Origin: an uncultured Gemmatimonadota bacterium
Lineage (GTDB): Bacteria > Gemmatimonadota > Gemmatimonadetes > Longimicrobiales > Longimicrobiaceae
Direction of reading: 5' to 3'
Assembly: GCA_902805735.1 (NCBI GenBank)
Contig: CADCTW010000161.1
Location: forward strand, 42,631-106,630
DNA length: 64,000 nucleotides
Part shown: one piece after another, positions 25,681 through 34,287 of the stretch
How positions within the stretch are numbered: position 1 is the stretch's first letter
Layout of the letters: each line of letters starts with the position of its first letter
Program-made: the position numbers and the translations under genes
Notes under the pieces: generated by a model
Told to the model about the DNA's origin: nothing
Seen by the model: the letters and a program-made list of their open reading frames with translations, nothing else
Database searches by the model: none

Positions 25681-25756
25681 TCCACAGTTCCGCGCAGGAC
25701 CGGGGCGCCGGCGCCACCGCGGCCCAGAGGAAACCCGCCTCGCCCGCCGCCACCGA

Positions 25757-25815
25757 AGATGCGCCCCCTCTCCCGGCAGTTTGGGAGAGGGGGACGGGGG
25801 GTGAGGGCCGCGGTT
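25757..25815. repeat. CCCTCACCCCC/GGGAGAGGGG palindromic repeat, copy 2
   Basis: The reverse complement of the copy-1 type. Its GAAGATGCGCCCCC edge matches the edge of the copy at 34084, so that is the real element boundary. It ends just beyond the stop of the permease gene. Confidence 0.7.
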
Positions 25816-25822
25816 TCCCCGC

Positions 25823-27064
25823 TCACGCGTGCCGCAGCGCCTCCACCGGGTCCATCCGGGCGGCACGGTGCGCCGGCGCGATGCCGAACACCAGCCCGCA
25901 CGCCGCGGAGACTCCCAGGCCCGCGAGGACGGACCAGAGCGGGACCGCGGCGGGCACGGGGGTGAGGCGGGCCAGGAGGAACGCGCCGCCCCCCGCCAGC
26001 ACCACGCCGGCCGCGCCGCCCACCAGCGTCACGGTGACCGACTCCACCAGGAACTGCCAGAGGATCTCACGGCGCGTGGCGCCCAGCGCCTTGCGCACCC
26101 CGATCTCGCGCGTGCGCTCCGTCACCGAGATGGTCATGATCGCGGCCACGCCCACGCCTCCCACCACCAGCCCCAGCGACGAAAGCGCCATCATCACCCC
26201 AAAGAACATGCGGGTGGTGTCGTCGAAGAGCGCCTGCATGGCATCATGAGTGGTGAGCGTGAAGTTGTTGGGCTGGGCCGAGCGGAGCCCGCGCGCCGCG
26301 CGCAGACTGGCGGTCACGTCGCTCATGGCGCGCATCCGCGACACCCCGGCCTCGGGCACCACGCGAACCTCCAGCCAGCCCTGGTCCGCGTCGAGGTGCT
26401 TGATGGCGGTGGTGTACGGGGTCACCATCCAGCGAGCGGTCTCGTCCGCGAAGACGTTCCCCGTCTCGCGGTACACGCCCACCACGCGAAAGGTGATCCC
26501 GCCCAGGCTCACCTCGGGCACCGTGGGCTCGGCGCGGCCGAAGATCTCCTTCGCCAGGCCTTCCGAGAGCACCACCACCGTGCCGGAGCGCTGCACCTCG
26601 GCGCCCAGGAAGTTGCGCCCCCACACCAGGGTGCCGGGGCGGTAGTCCGGCCAGTCGGCGCCCGCACCCTCCACGTGCAGGCCGGCGGCGGTGGTGCGCC
26701 CGAAGCGCAGGATGGTGGTTCCGCTCGCGTTGGGAGTGGCCGAGCGCACCGAGGGGAGCCGCTCCAGCAGCCCCGCCTCGCGGAGGGACACGGCGGGCAC
26801 CCCCGCCCACGGCGACTTCCCCTCTCCAAACGCGTCCATGCGCACGCTGGACAGGTCGAAGCGCTCCACGGTGAAGTTGTCGGGCCCTGCGGCGAGCAGC
26901 TCCTCGGTGACGGCGCGGCGCACGCCCACGATGACGGAGGCCATGGCCATCACCGTGGCCACCCCCACCACGATTCCCGACGTGGTGAGGAGGGCGCGCG
27001 TCCGGTTGCCCCGCAGCGCATCCCACGCGATCCCCACCCCGTGCCCGATCGTCCAGAGCTTCAC
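25823..27064 (-). CDS. MacB-like ABC transporter permease (cluster A, second)
   Basis: A 413-residue inner-membrane permease with the MacB layout: helix 1 (GNRTRALLTTSGIVVGVATV), a periplasmic core domain (~45-270), then three FtsX helices around 285-400 with VTERTREIGVRKALGATRRE, the cytoplasmic loop that contacts the ATPase. It ends PAHRAARMDPVEALRH. Last gene of the minus-strand operon, 130 bases after the other permease. No ATP-binding gene accompanies it, so the ATPase must come from elsewhere or is absent. Confidence 0.9.
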   Translation of the reverse strand: MKLWTIGHGVGIAWDALRGNRTRALLTTSGIVVGVATVMAMASVIVGVRRAVTEELLAAGPDNFTVERFDLSSVRMDAFGEGKSPWAGVPAVSLREAGLLERLPSVRSATPNASGTTILRFGRTTAAGLHVEGAGADWPDYRPGTLVWGRNFLGAEVQRSGTVVVLSEGLAKEIFGRAEPTVPEVSLGGITFRVVGVYRETGNVFADETARWMVTPYTTAIKHLDADQGWLEVRVVPEAGVSRMRAMSDVTASLRAARGLRSAQPNNFTLTTHDAMQALFDDTTRMFFGVMMALSSLGLVVGGVGVAAIMTISVTERTREIGVRKALGATRREILWQFLVESVTVTLVGGAAGVVLAGGGAFLLARLTPVPAAVPLWSVLAGLGVSAACGLVFGIAPAHRAARMDPVEALRHA

Positions 27065-27085
27065 GCGCGCCTCCTCGTTGGAACT

Positions 27086-27138
27086 GAAGTGCCTGGTGCC
27101 TGCAGTTCAGCACTTGGGACTGAGGACTGGGGACTTCC
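27086..27138. repeat. 7-base short-repeat spacer between permease genes
   Basis: AGTGCCTGGTGCCTG followed by CAGCACTTGGGACTGAGGAC, the same heptamer-like composition as at 7638 and 55342. It separates the two permeases without an obvious promoter. Confidence 0.6.
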
Positions 27139-27194
27139 CGAAAAAAAGGAACCCGGGCTCTCAGTGATCGTCACGGTGTGTCGCGCGGCGCGGG

Positions 27195-28436
27195 TCATTC
27201 GTGCCCCAGCGCGGTGACCGGGTCCAGGCGGGCGGCGCGGGTGGCGGGGTAGACGCCGGCCACCACACCCACACCAATTCCCAGCAGGAGGCCCAGCACC
27301 GCCGACCAGGGCGCCACGCGCGCCGGGAGGGGCGAAAGGGCGGCGACCGCCGCGGCCAGTCCCAGCCCCGCCACCACCCCCAGCACGCCGCCCAGCCCGG
27401 AGAGGGTGGCGGCCTCCACCAGGAAGAGGAGGCGGATGTCGCGGGCACGGGCGCCCAGCGCCTTGCGCACCCCGATCTCGTAGGTGCGCTCGGAAACGGA
27501 CACCAGCATGATGTTCATGATGACCGCCGCCGCCACCAGCAGCGAGATGCCGATCAGCCCGGGAACCGCCACCATCAGCACGCGCGACACCTTGCCCCAC
27601 GCCGCCAGCGCCCGCGCGGAGGTGGTGACCGAAAACTCGTTGGGCTGGGCGGGGCGCAGCCGCTTGCGCACGCGCATCCACCCCTCCGCCTCGGCCAGCG
27701 CCGGGGGGAGGAGCGAGCCGTGGGCGACCCGGAACGAGATCACCTCCACCCGGTCGCGCGGGGTGGCCACCCCATTCAGCGGCGAGCGCGCGGGCACGAT
27801 GGCGATGCGGTCCATGGAGAAGGTGAAGAGTTTCCCCTGCCGCGCCAGCACGCCCACCACCCGGTAGGGGATGCCCATGAAGACCACCCGCCTCCCCAGC
27901 GCGCTGGCGCCCGGGAAGAGCCGGTCCGCCACGTCGCGGCCGATCACCGCCACCGGCAACCCCCGCTCCGCCTCGTTCTCCGAGAAGGGGCGGCCCTCCG
28001 CCACCCGCGCCGCGCGCACGTGGAAGTGGCTGGCCGTAGCGCCGGAAAGCCCTACCTTCTCCACCTTCCTCCCGCCCGGCGTGCGCGCGTCGGCCGAAGC
28101 GGTCCACTCCGCCGAGAGCACGCCGGGGGTGCTCATCCGCTCCGCCAGCCAGCGCGCGTCGTCCAGCGTGAGGGGCAGATGCCGGCTGCGCGAGCGGCGC
28201 TCCCCCTCGCTCTCGCCCAGCGCGGCCGGGGGCTCGCGGCGGATGCTGACCGTGTTGTAGCCGTGGAACCGGCCGATGAGGCTGGTCTGCACGTAGTGGC
28301 TCATCCCCTCCAGGATGGTGATGACGGCCACCAGGAACGCCACCCCCGTGAGGGTGCCGAACACCGTGAAGAAGGCCCGCATGGGGTACGCCCTCACCGT
28401 CTCCAGCGCCCCGCGCACCCCCTCGGCAAAGCGCAT
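27195..28436 (-). CDS. MacB-like ABC transporter permease (cluster A, first)
   Basis: A 413-residue paralogue of the downstream permease: helix 1 at VRAYPMRAFFTVFGTLTGVA, a periplasmic MacB core, then FtsX helices with VSERTYEIGVRKALGARARD and the terminal VYPATRAARLDPVTAL. Two non-identical permeases of equal length suggest a heterodimer. The start ATG 28436 overlaps the adaptor's stop by one base (TGATG), so translation is coupled. With adaptor and TolC this would make a tripartite machine that moves substrate from the periplasm across the outer membrane. Confidence 0.9.
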   Translation of the reverse strand: MRFAEGVRGALETVRAYPMRAFFTVFGTLTGVAFLVAVITILEGMSHYVQTSLIGRFHGYNTVSIRREPPAALGESEGERRSRSRHLPLTLDDARWLAERMSTPGVLSAEWTASADARTPGGRKVEKVGLSGATASHFHVRAARVAEGRPFSENEAERGLPVAVIGRDVADRLFPGASALGRRVVFMGIPYRVVGVLARQGKLFTFSMDRIAIVPARSPLNGVATPRDRVEVISFRVAHGSLLPPALAEAEGWMRVRKRLRPAQPNEFSVTTSARALAAWGKVSRVLMVAVPGLIGISLLVAAAVIMNIMLVSVSERTYEIGVRKALGARARDIRLLFLVEAATLSGLGGVLGVVAGLGLAAAVAALSPLPARVAPWSAVLGLLLGIGVGVVAGVYPATRAARLDPVTALGHE

Positions 28437-29632
28437 CAGCGCTCCGCGCGCCGGCCGTCCACCGGGCGCACCGGGGCGCCGGGCTTCAGCGAGCGGATCG
28501 CCTCGTAGGGGCCCGCCACCACCCGGTCCCCCGGGCGCAGGCCACTCCTCACCTCGAAGTGCTGCTCCCCCGCGATCCCCACCTTCACCGGCACGAAGGC
28601 CACCTGCGGCCCGCGCAGCACGAACACCCCCTCCACCCCGCGCGTGCGCCCGCCGGCGAGCGCGCCGTCCGGCCCGCGCACCGTCACCGCCAGCACCGGC
28701 ACCGAGAGCACTGCGGAGCGCGACTCCACCGCGATGTCTGCGCTGGCGGAGAGCTCGGGGCGCAGGTCGCCGGGGGGCCGGTCGAGCGCCACCACCACCT
28801 TGAAGCCCGCGGACTGCTGCCCCCCGCCGCGGAAGGCGCTGTTGGCGATCCTCACCACGCGCCCCGGGAACGTGCGCCGCTCGTACGCGTCGATGCGCAC
28901 CTGCGCGCGGTCGCCCACGGAGATGTCCGGCACGTCCGTCTCGTCCACCAGCACGTGCGCCTCCATCTCCGCCAGGTCGGCGATGGTCAGCAGGAGCGAG
29001 CCGGGATTGTTCATGGTGCCCACCACCGCTGTCTCCCCCTCCTGGATGGAGAGACGCGTCACCCGCCCGCTCATGGGGGCGGTGATGGTGGCCTTGGACA
29101 GCGCGTCGCGCGCCTCCGAGAGCGCGGCGCGCGCCTGGTCGATGGAGAAGCCCGCGCCCCGGGCCTGGGCCGCGCTGGTCAGCACCTGCGTGTGGGAGCG
29201 GTCGATGTCCGCGCCCGCCACGAAGCCGCCGGAGCCTGCCACCTCCGCCAGGCGCCGCTCCTCGCGGCGGGCCTGGATCTGGTTGGCCTCCGCGTGCTCC
29301 GCCGACGCCCGGGCCTGCGCCAGCGAAGCCTCGGCGCGGTACACCGCGGCCTGGTAGCGGGTGGGATCAATGCGCAGCAGCAGGTCCCCCCGGTCCACCC
29401 ACTCCCCCTCCTGCACCGCCACGTGGATCACGCGGCCGGAGATGTCGGCCGAGATGTCCACCTTGCGCTTGGGCTCGATGCGGCCGCTCCCGGGCACGGT
29501 GCTCACCAGGTCCCGGCGCGCCACCGCCTCCGTCTGCACCTCCACCGCCTCGTCTTCGCCGAACGCGGCGCCCATCACCACCAGCACCGCCAGGAGGGAG
29601 GCCGCCACGAGCCCCGTCACGATCTTGCGCAT
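28436..29632 (-). CDS. HlyD/MacA-type periplasmic adaptor
   Basis: A 398-residue membrane-fusion protein anchored by an N-terminal helix (residues 5-25, VTGLVAASLLAVLVVMGAA). A lipoyl/barrel-sandwich half (GRVIHVAVQEGEWVDRGDLL) is followed by a long alpha-hairpin (about residues 90-185, Ala/Glu/Gln-rich), the second lipoyl half (APMSGRVTRLSIQEGE), a beta-barrel and a membrane-proximal domain (IAGEQHFEVRSGLRPGDRVV). This is MacA-like. It links the permeases to the TolC channel encoded 16 bases upstream. Confidence 0.9.
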   Translation of the reverse strand: MRKIVTGLVAASLLAVLVVMGAAFGEDEAVEVQTEAVARRDLVSTVPGSGRIEPKRKVDISADISGRVIHVAVQEGEWVDRGDLLLRIDPTRYQAAVYRAEASLAQARASAEHAEANQIQARREERRLAEVAGSGGFVAGADIDRSHTQVLTSAAQARGAGFSIDQARAALSEARDALSKATITAPMSGRVTRLSIQEGETAVVGTMNNPGSLLLTIADLAEMEAHVLVDETDVPDISVGDRAQVRIDAYERRTFPGRVVRIANSAFRGGGQQSAGFKVVVALDRPPGDLRPELSASADIAVESRSAVLSVPVLAVTVRGPDGALAGGRTRGVEGVFVLRGPQVAFVPVKVGIAGEQHFEVRSGLRPGDRVVAGPYEAIRSLKPGAPVRPVDGRRAER

Positions 29633-29648
29633 TGAGGTCCCGTAGGTT

Positions 29649-31088
29649 CTAGCGAAGTGAAGTGCCGACGAGCGCTTCGAGCTCGGCCAGCGTCAGGTGG
29701 AAGGTGTAGCTGGCGTCGATCTCGTCCACCTCCGCCTGGGCCAGGCGGATCTGCGCGTCGTTGAGCGCCATCTCGTTGCCGGCACCCAGGCGCAGGCGGT
29801 GCCGCGCGAGCTCCACCTCTTCGGCGGCCAGCTCGCGCACCTTGCGCTGGGCGCCCGCCAGCTCGTAGCCCGCGCGCAGGTTGGTGAGGGCGGTGGTGAC
29901 CTCGGCGTGCACGCGGAGCTGCTCGGCGCGGCGCCGCCCTTCCGCGTCCTCCACCGCCGCGCGCGACCTCTGCAGCTGCGTGCGGCGCCCGAAGCCCTGG
30001 AAGACGGGGATCGAGAGGGTGGCCGACGCGTTCACCGGCTGGCGGTTGTAGGCGAAGGGAAAGCCCTGGTTCTCGCGCCGCACCCGGTCGCGGATGCCGG
30101 CCTCCACCTCGGGGGTGACGGTGCGCCCGCCCAGCCGCTGCTGCACCAGCATCTCCACGTCGCCGGCGCTCTGGATCCACCCGGTCATGTGCAGCGAAAG
30201 GGAGAAGCTGGGGAGGTACGCCGCGCGTGCCGACGATACGCGGGCGCGGGCCGTCTCCACCGATCCCGACGCCTGGCGCAGCCCGGCGTTGCCGTCCATG
30301 GCCATCGCCACCAGCTCCTCCGCGGTCCAGCGGGGCTCGAACAGGGTGAAGCGCGAGGTGAGCTCCACCTCGCCGTCCATCGACATCCCCAGCGCGCGGC
30401 CCAGCGCCACCGTCTCGGTGCGCAACGTGCGCCGCGCCTGCAGCCGCTTCACCTCCATCTGGCTGCGCTGCACCTCGGTGCGCTTGCGGTCCAGCGGGCT
30501 GGTCAACCCCGCGGCGGCCTGGATCTGCCCCTGCCTCATGTGCTCGTCAGAGCGTACCACCTCGCGCTCCACCTGCTGCAGCCGCGCCTGCGCCTGCAGC
30601 ACGGCGATGTAGCGGCGGGTCACCTCGCTCACCAGGTCGTTGGCGGCGCGGGTGGAGCGCCACTCCGTCTCGCGCGCCTCCGCCCGGGCGATGCGCGGCT
30701 GGATCAGCTTGCCCGCCGTGAGGGAGTACGAGGCGGAGACGCCGTAGTTGGACGAGTAGATGGAGGGCTGGTCGCCCAGCGACACGGAGCCGATGCGCCG
30801 CTCGCCCGGCGCCGTGTAGCCGAAGGAGTTGGAAAGGTTGAGGCCGGGGAGGAGGTCGCCGTACGCCGAGCGCACCGAGGCGCCGGCCAGCCGCACCTCG
30901 TTGGCGCTCTGCGCCACCGACGGGTTGTGGGTGCGCGCCAGCGACATCGCGTCTTCCAGCGTCAGGGCGCGCGGCCCGGCGGGGATCAACGGCCGCTGCG
31001 CCCCCGCGGGGGAGGCGAGGGCGCAGGCCAGGGCCGCGGCGGCCCAGCGGCACCGGGTTGCGGCGGTGGTGCGAAAGGGGTAGGGCAT
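29649..31088 (-). CDS. TolC-family outer-membrane channel protein
   Basis: A 479-residue exported protein; the signal peptide ends ALASPAGAQ. Two internally repeated outer-membrane-efflux halves are recognisable by LTLEDAMSLARTHNPSV and EELVAMAMDGNAGLRQA and by long coiled-coil helices (ARLQQVEREVVRSDEHMRQG; AELLxV-type region QLRVHAEVTTALTNLRAGYE). The start at ATG 31088 is chosen for GGAG 6 bases upstream; the open frame extends 33 codons further into a GC-rich hairpin. It forms the trimeric exit duct for the adaptor/permease complex. First of four tightly spaced export genes. Confidence 0.9.
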   Translation of the reverse strand: MPYPFRTTAATRCRWAAAALACALASPAGAQRPLIPAGPRALTLEDAMSLARTHNPSVAQSANEVRLAGASVRSAYGDLLPGLNLSNSFGYTAPGERRIGSVSLGDQPSIYSSNYGVSASYSLTAGKLIQPRIARAEARETEWRSTRAANDLVSEVTRRYIAVLQAQARLQQVEREVVRSDEHMRQGQIQAAAGLTSPLDRKRTEVQRSQMEVKRLQARRTLRTETVALGRALGMSMDGEVELTSRFTLFEPRWTAEELVAMAMDGNAGLRQASGSVETARARVSSARAAYLPSFSLSLHMTGWIQSAGDVEMLVQQRLGGRTVTPEVEAGIRDRVRRENQGFPFAYNRQPVNASATLSIPVFQGFGRRTQLQRSRAAVEDAEGRRRAEQLRVHAEVTTALTNLRAGYELAGAQRKVRELAAEEVELARHRLRLGAGNEMALNDAQIRLAQAEVDEIDASYTFHLTLAELEALVGTSLR

Positions 31089-31130
31089 CTCGTCTCCGTT
31101 GCGGCCTGCGGCCCTGCGGGTTTGACGCGG

Positions 31131-31174
31131 CCGGGGGAAGTCCCCGGCACCCGCCGGCCCGGGGCTTCCCCCGG
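31131..31174 (-). terminator. strong GC-rich hairpin between precursor-like gene and tolC-like gene
   Basis: CCGGGGGAAGTCCCCGG and CGGGGCTTCCCCCGG pair over about 15 bases with one bulge. There is no U-run, so it is more likely an attenuator or mRNA-stabilising stem than a full terminator. It would let the upstream small gene be expressed more than the export genes. Confidence 0.55.
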
Positions 31175-31255
31175 ACCGGCGGTACATCGGTTGTGCGGTG
31201 CGGTCAGGAGGCCCGGACGCCGCCGCCGGCGGCGCCCGGGGGTACGGTCAGGCCG

Positions 31256-31804
31256 CTAGCAACTGCGGATCTCTTCCTGCATCTGGTAGGTCTGCTCCCC
31301 GGACGTCTCGTACGTGCTGGCGCACTGGTCGCCGTACCACACCTCGGTCTGCTGGTAGTCGCTGGCGGCCTCGTTGGTGATGCTCTGCACGTTCCCGGCG
31401 TCGTAGTCCTCCTGCGACGCGTAGTCGTGATACTCGTTCTCGTTGCGCTGCACGGTCTCGCCGCCCTCGACGGAGCTGGGGGTGGTCTCGGTGCCCTTGT
31501 CGCGGAACAGGTCGATGAGCTGCTTCACCAGCCCCCAGATGCGCACGATGATGGTCACCGCGGCGAAGATCCGCTTGAGCCAGTTGAAGAAGCCGCCCTC
31601 CACCTTCTCCATCTCGTCGCGGGAGAGCCGCACGGCACCGGCCGGGGCCTGCTCCGGGAGTACGACCGGCGCCGCCGCAAGCGACGTCGCGGCCGCCGGG
31701 GCCGTGCGCGGCGCGGGGGCGCTCGCGAACGCCGGGACCACCGGCAGGACGCCCTGGGCGACCGTCACGGCCAGCATGTAGCTGAGTGTCACTTTCTTGA
31801 TCAT
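31256..31804 (-). CDS. exported protein with internal double-glycine cleavage motif (putative secreted peptide precursor)
   Basis: 182 residues; ATG 31804 follows GAGGA at 7 bases. Residues 1-28 look like a Sec signal peptide (MIKKVTLSYMLAVTVAQ...AFA). Residues 29-58 form an Ala/Pro linker. Residues 60-71, LSRDEMEKVEGG, match the leader end of double-glycine bacteriocins and microcins (L-S-x-x-E-[LM]-x-x-V-x-G-G). After the GG comes a very hydrophobic amphipathic helix (FFNWLKRIFAAVTIIVRIWG, 72-100), then an acidic, Gln/Tyr-rich tail with two cysteines, C161 and C182 (the last residue). The product would be ~111 residues after cleavage. A C39 peptidase gene lies upstream and an exporter downstream. 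Combining Sec targeting with a GG site is unusual. The activity is unknown. Confidence 0.68.
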   Translation of the reverse strand: MIKKVTLSYMLAVTVAQGVLPVVPAFASAPAPRTAPAAATSLAAAPVVLPEQAPAGAVRLSRDEMEKVEGGFFNWLKRIFAAVTIIVRIWGLVKQLIDLFRDKGTETTPSSVEGGETVQRNENEYHDYASQEDYDAGNVQSITNEAASDYQQTEVWYGDQCASTYETSGEQTYQMQEEIRSC

Positions 31805-32355
31805 GTCTGCGTCCTCGTGAATCGGGTTTGCGGAAATACTTCGTGGGATTGCACTTCCGGCCAACTCCGTCACCAGCACCAACCCTCACGTGCCTTCCCT
31901 CCTGAGCTGCCCGCCGTGGCGGTGCGCTCTGTTTCTCCTCTTGGCCGTGGGGTGAGTGCAGACGCGGGATGCGCCCTGCTCTACAAATCTTGTCTCTTAC
32001 TATCGGTAAACCATCCCCGGCGTCCCCTGTGCCTCCTTGCCCTTCGATTCCGCTCACGATCCTGGAGCCGTGAGGCGACCGTCGGCTGGGTTCAAGCGTC
32101 GGCGGAGACAGGGCCGGGGTGTGCGGTCCGCCGGGCACGCGGATTCACGCGTACACTGTACGGGTGGGTCAACAAGCGTAGGCTTTTTTCTAGTCCTGGC
32201 CCATTGGTACCGGCGACATGATGCGAGCGAGCCACTCAGCTTGACGTTGGGATTGTTGCACTGTACCATCCGGCCGAACGGAGTCCTAGAACTTTTTTTC
32301 TCAAAAGGTATTACTCGCGGCGGGCGAGGAGCATACTCGGCGCGTTCGCGTGCGT
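31805..32355. other. 551-base gap between C39 peptidase and GG-motif gene
   Basis: Clearly lower in GC than its surroundings and without a gene I can support on either strand. It presumably holds the promoter of the GG-motif gene, but no good -35/-10 pair is placed correctly on the minus strand. A plus-strand TTGACG...TACCAT pair (32241, 17-base spacing) points toward no gene. Confidence 0.5.
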
Positions 32356-32895
32356 TCAGCGGGGCCGGAGCGGAGCGAAGACCAGCACGTTCCCCGTCCA
32401 GAGCTTTTCGAAGCTCCGGCGCGGCAGCTCCAGTCGCCCGACTGCCGGGTCACGGATCCATACCGTTCCGGAAGGGGTGATGCGGTCCACCACGACGTAG
32501 TGGTTGTCGTAGTGAGCGATCGCGGGAAGCGGCATGCGCGCCAGCGCGGCGAAATCCAGGCGCCACCCGTCCGATTGGACCCCGCTCTTCCCGGCCACCT
32601 CCTGCATCTCCAGCAGCGACAGCCCGCGGCGGCGGTGCAGCACCTGGCCGCGCAGTGCCTCCATCCCGGGCACACGCCGATGGGCGTCCAGGATCATCGC
32701 TACGGCGGAAACGCCGCAGTCCCAGACGCCCTCCTGCATGCGAACCGTCTCGCGGCCCAGGTAGCGGCCACCCACCGACCAGGTCCACGCCCGCGCAACC
32801 GGCTCCGGGGTGATGGGCGTCGCAGCGGCCACCGCCACCGTACCGCCCGCCGCGGCAACGGCGAGCACCACCCACCACTTGCGTATCTTGCGCAT
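32356..32895 (-). CDS. membrane-anchored C39-family (double-glycine) peptidase, free-standing
   Basis: 179 residues. Residues 7-27 form a signal anchor, placing the domain in the periplasm. The C39 active site is complete: Q54 (oxyanion hole) in MQEGVWDCGVSAVAMI, nucleophile C60, H132 in AHYDNHYVVVDRI and D149 in VWIRDPAVGRLEL. GLSLLEMQEVAGKSGVQSDG is the usual middle segment. C39 domains normally sit inside the cytosol as the N-terminus of ABC exporters and cut after GG; here the domain is alone and exported, and the next gene encodes an exported protein with a GG site. Pairing the two as enzyme and substrate is my inference. Confidence 0.82.
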   Translation of the reverse strand: MRKIRKWWVVLAVAAAGGTVAVAAATPITPEPVARAWTWSVGGRYLGRETVRMQEGVWDCGVSAVAMILDAHRRVPGMEALRGQVLHRRRGLSLLEMQEVAGKSGVQSDGWRLDFAALARMPLPAIAHYDNHYVVVDRITPSGTVWIRDPAVGRLELPRRSFEKLWTGNVLVFAPLRPR

Positions 32896-33012
32896 CCGGT
32901 CCGGACGTAGCGAGGACGGCTTGGCGCAGATCAGCGCGAGCGGCCGGTGGTGAGTCAGACGTTTACAGACAAATAAGCCTCCCCGATCCCGTAAGTCAAG
33001 CCTTATGTTCCG

Positions 33013-33025
33013 GCGTATATTACGC
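33013..33025. promoter_or_regulatory. interrupted palindrome upstream of the C39 gene
   Basis: GCGTA-TAT-TACGC, 118 bases before the C39 start, near a minus-strand TTGACT at 32999-32994. A possible operator; the -10 of that promoter is poor. Confidence 0.3.
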
Positions 33026-33066
33026 GTACGCAGCGTGGACCTCGCGGAGCGGCGGGAGCAAGATCT

Positions 33067-34026
33067 TCAGAGCTTCCGCAGCCGCACCCGTTCCACCCGA
33101 TGGTCCTTGCCCTTCTGCAGGATCAGCCGGGCGCGGTCCCGCGTGGGCAGCACGTTCTGGCGCAGGTTCACGCCGTTGATCGTGGACCACACGTCGCGCG
33201 CGAAGGCGATCGCCTCGTCGTCGGACATGCCGACGGCGTAGCGGTGGAAGAAGGAGGTGGGGTCGCGGAACGCCGTCTCGCGCAGGCGCTGGAAGCGCTG
33301 GATGTACCACGCCTCCAGGTTGCGCTCGCTGGCGTCGATGTAGATGGAGAAGTCCAGGAAGTCGGAGACGAAGACGCGCGCCGGGCGGTCGGGCGCGGGG
33401 GTGCCCGTCTGCAGGATGTTGAGCCCCTCCACGATCAGGATGTCCGGCCGCCGCACCACCAGCTCCTCGCCGGCGACGATGTCGTAGATCAGGTGCGAGT
33501 ACACGGGCGCGCTCGCCTCCTCCGCGCCCCCCTTCACCTCCCCAAGAAAGCGGATCAGCCGGCGCACGTCGTAGCTCTCGGGGAAGCCCTTGCGGTGCAT
33601 GATCCCCCGCGCCTCCAGCACCCGGTTGGGGTAGAGGAAGCCGTCCGTGGTTACCAGGTCCACTTTGGGATGGTCCGGCCAGCGGGCCAGCAGCGCCTGG
33701 AGGATGCGCGACGTGGTGCTCTTCCCCCCCGCCACGCTCCCGGCCACGCCGATGACGTACGGCACCTTGGCCGCCGGGCTGCCCAGGAAGGTGTCGGTGA
33801 CGCGGTAGAGCTGCTGGGCCGCGGCCACGTACAGGTTCAGCAGGCGCGAGAGCGGCAGGTAGATGTCCGCCACCTCCTCCAGCGACACGTGCCCGTCCAC
33901 GCCGCGCAGCGCGTCGAGCTCGGCCTCGGAGAGGGTGAGCGGGGTGGCGCCGCGGAGCCGCGCCCACTCGCCGCGGCGGAACTCGGCGTACGGCGAAAGC
34001 TCGGCGCTGGGGGAAGGTCGTGCCAT
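33067..34026 (-). CDS. coaA: type I pantothenate kinase
   Basis: A 319-residue cytoplasmic P-loop kinase performing the first, regulated step of coenzyme A synthesis (pantothenate to 4'-phosphopantothenate). Walker A is G96-S-V-A-G-G-K102-[17 protein letters not shown] supplies the catalytic aspartate, RKGFPESYD and SHLIYDIV the pantothenate and CoA feedback region, and [10 protein letters not shown] the lid. The length (~316 in E. coli) and order match CoaA throughout. The start ATG 34026 begins [18 protein letters not shown], typical of the family. Not in an obvious operon. Confidence 0.95.
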   Translation of the reverse strand: MARPSPSAELSPYAEFRRGEWARLRGATPLTLSEAELDALRGVDGHVSLEEVADIYLPLSRLLNLYVAAAQQLYRVTDTFLGSPAAKVPYVIGVAGSVAGGKSTTSRILQALLARWPDHPKVDLVTTDGFLYPNRVLEARGIMHRKGFPESYDVRRLIRFLGEVKGGAEEASAPVYSHLIYDIVAGEELVVRRPDILIVEGLNILQTGTPAPDRPARVFVSDFLDFSIYIDASERNLEAWYIQRFQRLRETAFRDPTSFFHRYAVGMSDDEAIAFARDVWSTINGVNLRQNVLPTRDRARLILQKGKDHRVERVRLRKL

Positions 34027-34083
34027 CCGGACCGGGTGGGGGTGGGGAAAACCTTCAGCTTACCGCCCGCGGCGCCCTCGGGC

Positions 34084-34150
34084 CAGGGGATGGTGGCCCT
34101 CACCCCCCCGACCCCCCTCCCCCAAACTGCTGGGGGAGGGGGGCGCATCT
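34084..34150. repeat. CCCTCACCCCC/GGGGGAGGGG palindromic repeat, copy 3
   Basis: GGCCCTCACCCCCCCGACCC, then CTCCCCCAAACTGCTGGGGG, ending GCGCATCTTC like copy 2. It lies between coaA and the DUF3667-like gene. Confidence 0.7.
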
Positions 34151-34287
34151 TCCGTGTCGGCGCGACGTGGTGGGACCTCGCCGACGCGGCGCCATGTACG
34201 AGGGCGGTTCGTGGCGCCCACTGTCGGCGGGCATCGATTCGGCAGCACAGCCCCGGGTGGCAGGCGGATCCGGGATGCACCCGGCCG

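Noticed and set aside
25823..31088. Complete MacAB-TolC efflux system
   Set aside because: No ATP-binding cassette domain is present in either permease or in any nearby gene.
32241..32269. Plus-strand promoter TTGACG-17-TACCAT in the cluster A gap
   Set aside because: No plus-strand gene follows; likely a chance match in AT-richer DNA.
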